Assembly: GCA_905479535.1 (NCBI GenBank)
Contig: CAJQMW010000483.1
Span: 1 to 5,189 of the forward strand
Direction: 5' to 3'
DNA length: 5,189 nt
Source: an uncultured Maribacter sp.
GTDB lineage: Bacteria > Bacteroidota > Bacteroidia > Flavobacteriales > Flavobacteriaceae
This document shows, one piece after another, positions 1-5,189 of this stretch (position 1 is its first letter; the number at the start of each line of letters is the position of its first letter). A program made the translations under genes and the position numbers. The notes under the pieces are model-generated. The model did no database searches. It was not told the origin of the DNA and saw only the letters and a program-made list of their open reading frames with translations.

Positions 1-34
1 TTTTGAGCTGGTGCTGGGAGGTGTATTGTACCAT
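1..34 (-). CDS. 5' end of a probable IS1182-type transposase gene, cut by the window edge
   Basis: An ATG on the minus strand at 34-32 opens a frame reading MVQYTSQHQLK, which then leaves the window. A start of the form M(V/I)xYTSxxQL is typical of one group of IS1182/IS5-like transposases in Bacteroidota, where it is followed by a stretch ending in NRWVKL...PWD. That identity comes from memory of the family; only 11 codons are visible, so no domain can be checked. The sequence upstream (35 to about 170) is AT-rich and carries a possible promoter, as expected for the end of an insertion sequence. The other end, the catalytic residues and the integrity of the gene lie outside the window. It could also be an unrelated gene or a chance ATG. 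Confidence 0.45.
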   Translation of the reverse strand, partial: MVQYTSQHQLK

Positions 35-350
35 GTGCAAAGTATTTGTACAAAAATACAAAATAATCTGCATTTAAATACGCTCAAATTCAATTTAATT
101 TGCTGAAATTTAATGGGTTACCCTAGTATGAGGATACCCTAATTACAATGAGGTATGACGCTCTAGGGTGGTTCACTATTTTTTCTCCTCGTTCAAATTG
201 TACATTCATTAGCAACTTGGAAATTATATGTCAAAGCGGGCAGAAAGGCTTGGGAGTCTCTTGTGCCCATATATAATGCGATTATCCTGATGAGGATTAT
301 AAACCGGTCCAAATGGTGGGTCGTTCTGTTTTTCCTTCCTATAATCAACC
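35..350. other. AT-rich stretch without a supported gene
   Basis: I find no convincing reading frame or RNA gene here. The part nearest the left edge is probably the outer end of the insertion sequence whose transposase starts at 34. Small symmetries are present: ACCCTA followed by ATGAGG occurs twice (120-133 and 136-153), ACCCTAG at 120-126 is mirrored by CTAGGGT at 163-169, GGGCA/TGCCC pair at 238-242 and 264-268, and an imperfect hairpin lies at 281-300 (8-bp arms, one mismatch, GATG loop). None has a T-run or other context that would establish a function. Confidence 0.6.
51..58 (-). promoter_or_regulatory. Possible Bacteroidota -7 box for the left-edge gene
   Basis: On the minus strand this reads TATTTTTG, an exact match to the Bacteroidota -7 consensus TAnnTTTG, ending 16 bp before the ATG at 34. 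The matching -33 TTTG is not well placed: the nearest one is 26 bp upstream, whereas roughly 19-21 bp is usual. It overlaps a perfect 10-bp palindrome (TTTGTACAAA, 45-54). In such AT-rich DNA a chance match is quite possible. Confidence 0.25.
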
Positions 351-356
351 TAATTA
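351..356. repeat. Left copy of TAATTA flanking the IS1182-type element
   Basis: TAATTA directly abuts the left terminal repeat and recurs directly outside the right one (1465-1470). This fits a 6-bp target duplication. Because TAATTA is its own reverse complement, it could instead be the outer 6 bp of a longer inverted repeat (TAATTAGGGCTT at each end), so the exact boundary of the element is uncertain. Confidence 0.55.
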
Positions 357-371
357 GGGCTTACTCAAAAA
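357..371 (+). repeat. Left terminal inverted repeat of the IS1182-type element
   Basis: The sequence GGGCTTACTCAAAAA matches the reverse complement of 1450-1464 (GGGCTTGCTCAAAAA) at 14 of 15 positions. It also contains the transposase stop codon on the minus strand. Confidence 0.85.
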
Positions 372-1399
372 GTAAAACCCGATTTTTGTGCCAGGACGGA
401 CAGGTTCAGAACGAACAGGGTCGCCCCGATCCATGATTCGGACGTCTCCCTTAGTTTCGCCCTGATCTGGTTGAGCGAGAGGACCTGTTCGGCGTTGCCG
501 ATGCGCCCCTCGATCGCGTTCCTGTCGGCATATTCCTCCCTTTCCCCTGCCTTCTGCCGCCTTGTCTTTTCCACGGGCCGTCCCTTGGAGGTCGCCGTCA
601 GGCGTATGCCCTTCTCCGGGCACCATTTCCGTTTCTCGTTGGTGGCGTAGATCTTGTCGGCCTGGATCAGCCCGGGCCAGTGTCCGAACAGTGCCCTGTA
701 GGCCTTGGCCTGTCCCTTCAGGTCGCCCGATTCGTTGTAGGTGTCCCAGCTGAGGGTATCGGCGGCCATGTGGCCCTCGAAGAGCGAGAGGCCGAGCTTG
801 GCCCCGAACTCCACGGCCCTGCCCTGCTTGCCCCTGACGATCGGCCTTACGTGCGGCTGCGACGGGGAGACTATACGGTGCCCCACGGTGTTGGTACGGT
901 TGTCGTACATGTACCCCCGAAGCCTCGGGGCTGGCGGACCACCTCGTGGGCGACCCACGGCCGCTTCAGGTATTTCAAGGGCAGGGGGAAGTCCGTTGCC
1001 CCGGTCATTTCCGCCATGCCCTCGATGTCCCCAGGTTGCGTTCCACGGCGTTGAGCTGGTAGCGCACCCCTTGCGGATGTAGGCCTTGCGTTTTTTCTTC
1101 TTCTCGCCGATCGAGTCCAAGGTCTTGGTGTCGCTCAGCCCGAGCTTGTGCTTTACGATGATGGCCCCGATCACGTGGCGGGGGTCTACCGTGCCGGCGC
1201 CCATGTGGGCGGAGAGTTCGCGGCAGTAGAGGGCGGCCATTTCGTCCCACGGCAACAGCTTGCCGAGGCGGATCCAACGGTTGTCCGGGTCGAGCCTGAG
1301 CTCGTAATGTTCGTCGAATTCCGTAATTTTGGCTGGTCGGCGGATGTGTAGCGCACCATGTGCAGGGATATTTTTATAAATGTATGGATAACCCTGCAT
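365..1399 (-). pseudogene. IS5/IS1182-type DDE transposase, internally deleted and frame-disrupted
   Basis: The frame is open for 344 codons but is not a normal protein. Residues 1-99 match the N-terminal domain of IS1182-like transposases (NRWIRLGKLLPWDEMAALYC, then VIGAIIVKHKLGLSD and SIGE). Residues 163-344 match the C-terminal half, with HRIVSPSQPHVRPIVRGK, a second catalytic Asp near D248 (IQADKIY), a Glu near E297 (NAIEGRIG) and the ending ESWIGATLFVLNL. Between them, SIGE jumps straight to KKKKRKAYIRKG, so about 150 residues are missing, including the family's ENPYMQY segment and the first catalytic Asp. In residues 112-160 this frame reads nonsense, while the other two minus-strand frames give family-like sequence: VRYQLNAVERNLG, then IEGMAEMTGATDFPLPLKYL. 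This implies three single-base shifts that cancel out. The family call is from memory. Loss of an active-site residue makes activity very unlikely. Confidence 0.85.
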
Positions 1400-1449
1400 T
1401 AAAACAAGAAAAAATCGCTCGGAAATACCGAATTTATTGACATCGGCCT

Positions 1450-1464
1450 TTTTTGAGCAAGCCC
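1450..1464 (-). repeat. Right terminal inverted repeat of the IS1182-type element
   Basis: Read on the minus strand this is GGGCTTGCTCAAAAA, matching the left end at 14 of 15 bases. It lies about 50 bp upstream of the transposase start, on the promoter-proximal side of that gene. Confidence 0.85.
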
Positions 1465-1470
1465 TAATTA
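1465..1470. repeat. Right copy of TAATTA flanking the IS1182-type element
   Basis: This is identical to 351-356 and directly outside the right terminal repeat. The same caveat applies: the motif is palindromic, so it is either a target duplication or part of the inverted repeat. Confidence 0.55.
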
Positions 1471-1514
1471 TAGTGGTTTACTTAAGGGAAAAGATAGATT
1501 AGAGAAAAGGCTAT

Positions 1515-4388
1515 TTACTCGGTCTGAATATCATTCATATTTAGAAGTACAACCTTTCCATATTGTTTTAATGAGTTCATGTCAAACTGATTGGCATCAC
1601 CATAAATAGTGATTACAGCAGGCTTACCTTTTATATTATCTTCATAAAACGAGACAATGTCTTCAAAAATAAGTTCTGGGTATTTTTTATAATTCAGTTG
1701 ATTTGGATCTTCCTTATATCCTGTTTTCAAAAAGCGATCTACAGCAACAGATAGTTTCCGAAAACCTGGTTTACTTGAAGCGGATTCAAGCAAAAGGCCA
1801 TTTTTAAGAAGTGCTAAACGTTTTTCGTATATAGGCATGTCATTAATCAATCCCATTACGACAGAAACCGCATCCGTAGTTTTATCTGCCTGTGAGCCTG
1901 TAAAAAGTACAAGCCTTCCCTTTTTTTTAGGTTCATATATTGGGTCGATATAATTGCCGCCAGTGGCATAGGCCAAGGAACGAAATTCACGAACCTCTTG
2001 AAAGACTAATCCTGAAAGGCCGTTCGTATAGTAAGCATTAAAAGCCTCTTTCTTATGGTCGTCAGCAGGGTTTAAGGCTGTACCATTCACAATATAATAA
2101 ACATAACTCTGAATGGCCTTTTTATCATTAACTAAATATATAGTAGTCTCGGAAATGTTTCTGGCTTCCATAAATGTATGGCTATCTATTTCGTTTTTCT
2201 TGAACATGGGTTTTGTCTTGAGTAAACCCAAGGAAGCCTCCTCTGTATTCTTTCCAACATAACTAATGCTATTAAAACCATTGGCAAGTAGGAAATTCAG
2301 TTTTAATTTAAGTTTTTCGGGGTCAAGTTTTTTAAGTTCTTTAGCGGGGGTTCTTCTTAGATAACTGGACTTTTCTCCGAAAAGACCATATGAATATAAT
2401 ATTCTACCAGCACTTGAGGGATTATTTTTGTTAAGTCTATTAGTTGTTTTTCGCTGGTTATAAATGTAAGATATGGTCTTTTCTGACGGATTGAAAGAGG
2501 TTAACAGATGCTCTAATAATACTACCGACTCTTCGAAATTTTTATCAATACCTGTAAGCGAAATGTTAAAAGAAGTATACCCAGAACTAAAACTGTAAGT
2601 AGCTCCAAGACTAGCAAATTTCTTTTTGAGTGCATTAATGGAATACTCATTTGTACCAGTATTATTCAAAGCTTCCGCTAAAACGGGATAGAGTGGGTCT
2701 TTATTCAGTCCTACGGCTATGTTCAGTTCTAAGGTGAAAATATCATTCAGAGGATTGCTAGTGTAATACATGTAGTCATCCACTCGCTTTACATCGGTAT
2801 CCAATTCTATAAAACTCGGCTTTAATTCCTGCTCTGGCAGTTGCCCAAATTTTTTGGAGTATCCAGAAGTCTTTTCCGTCCTTGCGGTTATTGGCTTATA
2901 CTGTGGTTTCTTTAACTTTATTCTCTTCGGAAAACCGGTTCTTGATTGCATTGTAAAATAGTCTTCTCCATAGTATTTGCCCGCCACACGTTGCAATTTC
3001 TCTTTGGTAATGTTTTGAACTTTTTCTGGATAAGAAAATAGGTTTTGATAGTCGGTGTCATAAATAAAACTGAGTCCTAAGTATCTTCCCCGTGTTCCTA
3101 GCTCTTCTAGAGATTGATTGAAATTACGGTAAATGCCATTTTTTATAGATTGAAAATAATCATCTTCAAAATCACCATCTGCAATTGACTGAAAACCGCT
3201 CTTGATTACTTTTTCAAAATGGTTCAGGCTTTTCCCGAAAATTTTGGGAACATAAAAAATAAAGGTCGAACCATCTTCTTCCATAAAATCTTGAAAAGCA
3301 CCTGCATAGAGCACCTTGTTGTCTAAGCTTAATTGATCTATGAAACCAGTTTGATCACTATTTGACATCATTTCACCGATAACAGCAAGTTCGGGGTGGT
3401 CAGGGTGAATTCGGGGGACCAGTTTATACCCCATAAATCCCGCCTTAATTGGAGTAATACGCACCTTTTCTAAATTCCTTCCATTGAAACTATTAGGTTC
3501 ATAGGTTTTAAATTCCGGTACTGCACCGCTTTCTAGCTTCCCAAATGTTTCTTCAATCATGGGTTTTACCGAAGCTGTATCAAAATTTCCGCAAAGTACC
3601 AGAGCCATATTGTTAGCTACATAGTAATCTTGAAAAAATTGATACATTTTAGAAAGTGAAGGGTTTTTCAAATGGTCTACACTACCTAGAACTGTTCGTG
3701 TACTATAAGGGTGATCTCCATAGATATAAGAGTTGAATTTTTCCGTTACCCTGCGCTCCATATCATCACCCGCTCTATTTTTTTCTTCGTATACAGCTTC
3801 CAATTCGCTTTGAAAAAGTCTAAACACTGGTTTTTGGAAACGATGAGCATATATATCCAACCACTTTGGAAGCTGATTTGCAGGAAAATAGTTGTAATAA
3901 TTGGTGTAATCATTACTAGTACTTGCATTGACCCCAGTACTCCCAATAGATTTTATTAATCTGTCGAATTCATTAGGTATAGCAAATTCAGAAGCTTTAT
4001 TTTCTTGCTCATTTATTTTTTTTTGAATGTTGATTTTGTTTGACTCATTGGTTTCAGAAGCCAGTTCTTCATAAAATTCCTTAATTTTTTCTAAGTGAGG
4101 TTTCTCTAATTCAAAAGCTTGAGTACCGAGTTCTTCTGTTCCCTTAAATAACATATGTTCCAAATAATGGGCAATTCCTGTGGCGTCTGCAGGATCGTTT
4201 TTGCCACCGGCATTTACCCAGACCGAACCATAAATGTTAGTGGCACATGAATCCTCATTGAGATAAACTTTAAGGCCATTTTTTAGCTGGTATGTTTCAA
4301 TTTTTAGAGGTGTTTTTTGTGCGACAGAAATATGGCCGCCTACATAAAATGGGGCTATTATAAATACTGAAATATAGTTCTTCTTCAT
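1515..4388 (-). CDS. Exported M16 (insulinase/pitrilysin-like) zinc metallopeptidase
   Basis: A 957-residue protein with a Sec-type signal peptide (MKKN, hydrophobic residues 5-18, probable cut after SVA near residue 23). It has no lipobox, so it probably acts in the periplasm. The inverted zinc motif HxxEH is intact as HYLEH (H74, E77, H78). The third ligand is probably E202, supported by E195, in SELEAVYEEKNR. A charged insert of about 50 residues (roughly 92-142) lengthens the usual spacing between HxxEH and that Glu; similar inserts are known in Bacteroidota M16 proteins. An M16_C domain starts near 245 (YYVANNMALVLCGNFD). The C-terminal half, from about 520, repeats the fold without the zinc motif and keeps the substrate-binding R/Y segment (FQEVREFRSLAYATG, 796-810). 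Such enzymes degrade peptides and partly unfolded proteins inside a closed clamshell; the substrate here is unknown. The start is supported by the signal peptide and AAAGGA 7 bp upstream. Long T runs (1921-1928, 4016-4024) are crossed without frameshift, so the gene appears intact and functional. No operon partner is visible. Confidence 0.95.
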   Translation of the reverse strand: MKKNYISVFIIAPFYVGGHISVAQKTPLKIETYQLKNGLKVYLNEDSCATNIYGSVWVNAGGKNDPADATGIAHYLEHMLFKGTEELGTQAFELEKPHLEKIKEFYEELASETNESNKINIQKKINEQENKASEFAIPNEFDRLIKSIGSTGVNASTSNDYTNYYNYFPANQLPKWLDIYAHRFQKPVFRLFQSELEAVYEEKNRAGDDMERRVTEKFNSYIYGDHPYSTRTVLGSVDHLKNPSLSKMYQFFQDYYVANNMALVLCGNFDTASVKPMIEETFGKLESGAVPEFKTYEPNSFNGRNLEKVRITPIKAGFMGYKLVPRIHPDHPELAVIGEMMSNSDQTGFIDQLSLDNKVLYAGAFQDFMEEDGSTFIFYVPKIFGKSLNHFEKVIKSGFQSIADGDFEDDYFQSIKNGIYRNFNQSLEELGTRGRYLGLSFIYDTDYQNLFSYPEKVQNITKEKLQRVAGKYYGEDYFTMQSRTGFPKRIKLKKPQYKPITARTEKTSGYSKKFGQLPEQELKPSFIELDTDVKRVDDYMYYTSNPLNDIFTLELNIAVGLNKDPLYPVLAEALNNTGTNEYSINALKKKFASLGATYSFSSGYTSFNISLTGIDKNFEESVVLLEHLLTSFNPSEKTISYIYNQRKTTNRLNKNNPSSAGRILYSYGLFGEKSSYLRRTPAKELKKLDPEKLKLKLNFLLANGFNSISYVGKNTEEASLGLLKTKPMFKKNEIDSHTFMEARNISETTIYLVNDKKAIQSYVYYIVNGTALNPADDHKKEAFNAYYTNGLSGLVFQEVREFRSLAYATGGNYIDPIYEPKKKGRLVLFTGSQADKTTDAVSVVMGLINDMPIYEKRLALLKNGLLLESASSKPGFRKLSVAVDRFLKTGYKEDPNQLNYKKYPELIFEDIVSFYEDNIKGKPAVITIYGDANQFDMNSLKQYGKVVLLNMNDIQTE

Positions 4389-4395
4389 AAAAGTG

Positions 4396-4401
4396 TCCTT
4401 T
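4396..4401 (-). promoter_or_regulatory. Ribosome binding site of the M16 peptidase gene
   Basis: Read on the minus strand this is AAAGGA, seven bases before the ATG at 4388. It supports that start together with the signal peptide that follows. No good TAnnTTTG/TTTG promoter pair is visible between here and 4500. Confidence 0.6.
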
Positions 4402-4423
4402 ACAGTTTATTGCTGGTTACGAT

Positions 4424-4868
4424 TTACTTTAGAAAAGTGAAGTCATTTGAACCTTTGTAACAGTTAGTTGATTGAGGTTGTAATTTAGCGATAAGTGTCA
4501 AGGCCTCCAAAACGTTCATGCCGTTTTTGATGGTGGTATCTATTACCGTAGGTATCTTGGCGAAGTTCTGTGCCGGTGTCTCGGTTTTGAACTGCCCCGA
4601 TATTTTCTGTTTGACCTTCACATTTCGAATGGCGCGTTCCGAGGCATTGTTGTCCGGGCGGACTTTCCAACAATCTTTCGGGTCGCTGTACGATTCCGGC
4701 CCTTTCCGTGTTCCCTTTTTCAACAGGGCGGTCTTTGTCAGACCCCATGGCGGTGGGCAGCAATATCTTGAAACCATTGCCCCACTTTGCATTCTTGTAT
4801 TTCTCGTTAAGGCAGTTCAAATGCCTTAGCAAATGGGGAGGCATGTTTGATAGTGTCTTGCCGTGGTT
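4424..4868 (-). pseudogene. IS66-family transposase, scrambled C-terminal remnant
   Basis: Three blocks typical of the IS66 transposase (TnpC) can be read on the minus strand, in order but in different frames. Block one (about 4868-4836) reads ARHYQTCLP. After a shift at the G run 4835-4838 it continues as HLLRHLNCLNEKYKNAKW and GNGFKILL, matching the family's HQxCxAHLLREL region. Block two (about 4750-4660) is a weakly matching linker, much shorter than usual, so a deletion is likely. Block three (about 4660-4470) is excellent: PDNNASERAIRNVKVKQK, ISGQFKT, IDTTIKNGMNVLEALTLIAKL. It holds the catalytic Glu of the DNNASER motif, and the frame stops at 4424. Both catalytic Asp residues and the N-terminal zinc-finger and helix-turn-helix regions are absent, so it cannot work. 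The stop lies 35 bp before the M16 start on the same strand. I could not identify an IS66 terminal repeat. Confidence 0.88.
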
Positions 4869-4973
4869 CCCACTTTTGAGCTTATAGGGCACGGTGTTGA
4901 CGATCTCCGCAATGGGCGCCCTAGGGCTCGGGCCGTGCACGGGCATTGACAGATATGGGACTATTTCGGTCAT
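4869..4973 (-). pseudogene. N-terminal fragment of an IS5-family (DUF4096-type) transposase
   Basis: From the ATG at 4973 the frame reads MTEIVPYLSMPV, then a basic-proline stretch, then IAEIVNTVPYKLKSG. This is the usual opening of one IS5-like group, in which a helical segment of the form I..IVNA.LYKLK(T/S)G is followed by QW..LPV. Here the match stops exactly after KLKSG. The sequence continues without a stop into a frame over the IS66 remnant, where block one of IS66 is already readable in a different frame. The 35 codons are therefore a broken 5' fragment joined to foreign DNA at about 4869. The family assignment is from memory of the pattern. Everything needed for catalysis is missing. 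Confidence 0.6.
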
Positions 4974-5189
4974 TATACTATCTTTGTCTAGGGCCTGTTG
5001 ACACCAAACGAAAACCATGGGTTTTTTTGATGATTTTTTCGGATTTCGAGGCGATTTTGGATAAACATAACGGGCTACGTGGCCAAAAATCAACACTGAA
5101 ATCTAGAAAAAAGGGCGGAAAAGCCACTTTTGGGCTTAGTGTTAAAAGGCCTTAATCTTTACCTATCTCAGGAATAATCAATTTATCAA
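4974..5189. other. Non-coding stretch upstream of the transposase fragment
   Basis: No supported gene. The portion next to the IS5-type fragment is presumably its 5' leader and may include an element end: GGGCCTGTTGACACC at 4991-5005 has the look of an IS5-type terminus, but no partner is seen in the window. Frames open across this part have no recognisable protein character. The last 35 bases are AT-rich, like ordinary host DNA. Confidence 0.5.

Larger units (their letters stand above)
357..1464 (-). mobile_element. Internally deleted IS5/IS1182-type insertion sequence
   Basis: A 1,108-bp element with matching inverted ends (357-371 and 1450-1464), flanked by TAATTA on both sides and filled almost completely by one transposase reading frame on the minus strand. 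The stop codon of that frame (365-367) lies inside the left terminal repeat, so the gene fills the element compactly. The interior is clearly GC-rich against the AT-rich flanks and the neighbouring peptidase gene, which suggests arrival from a higher-GC donor. Relatives of this type are longer because their transposase has about 150 more codons in the middle, so this copy is probably non-autonomous. Since both ends survive, it could in principle still be moved by a full-length relative elsewhere in the genome. Confidence 0.85.

Noticed and set aside
238..268. GGGCA/TGCCC pairing as part of a small RNA or tRNA gene
   Set aside because: Only a 5-bp stem forms, and no cloverleaf, T-loop motif or promoter is seen around it.
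281..300. Imperfect hairpin (ATTATCCT-GATG-AGGATTAT) as a terminator
   Set aside because: No T-run follows on either strand, the stem is short and AT-rich with a mismatch, and no gene ends nearby.
680..1054. Long plus-strand open frames over the IS1182-type element
   Set aside because: They are shadows of the GC-rich minus-strand transposase gene, with arginine/proline-rich content and no recognisable motif.
4494..4507. GTGTCAAGGCCT as a partner for the possible element end at 4991-5005
   Set aside because: The match is partial and gapped, and it lies within conserved IS66 coding sequence (the LEALTLI region).
4485..5096. 203-codon minus-strand open frame as one novel protein
   Set aside because: It is a composite: untranslated-looking sequence, then the IS5-type fragment, then IS66 partly out of frame. 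Only parts resemble proteins, and they belong to two different families.
1..5189. CRISPR array, toxin-antitoxin, defence or biosynthetic system
   Set aside because: No regularly spaced repeats and no gene pairs or domains of these kinds are present; the window is one protease gene plus transposon relics.

Overview
The window looks like a piece of chromosome from a member of the Bacteroidota, most likely a Flavobacteriaceae-type bacterium. I infer this from an AT-rich host gene for a two-repeat M16 (insulinase-like) zinc peptidase and from transposase fragments of types common in that group. No sequence search was possible, so the taxonomic call is an inference.

Layout, left to right. At the extreme left edge (1-34, minus strand) are the first 11 codons of what looks like another transposase gene running out of the window. 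Positions 35-350 are AT-rich and carry no convincing gene. A GC-rich insertion sequence of the IS5/IS1182 type occupies 357-1464. It has 15-bp terminal inverted repeats and TAATTA on both sides, but its transposase gene (minus strand) has lost its middle third, including the first catalytic aspartate, and carries frame disturbances. After a gap of about 50 bp comes the only clearly functional gene, a 957-codon exported M16 metallopeptidase on the minus strand (1515-4388). Only 35 bp upstream of its start lies a scrambled remnant of an IS66 transposase C-terminus (about 4424-4868). That remnant is joined directly to the first 35 codons of a different transposase, an IS5-family DUF4096-type N-terminus (4869-4973). 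The remaining 4974-5189 hold no recognisable gene.

The biology is therefore one host protease gene flanked on both sides by decayed mobile elements, a small insertion hot spot or graveyard. The most noteworthy points are the IS5/IS66 mosaic pressed against the protease promoter region, and the internally deleted IS1182-type element that still has both ends. I see no evidence of a new defence, biosynthetic or regulatory system.
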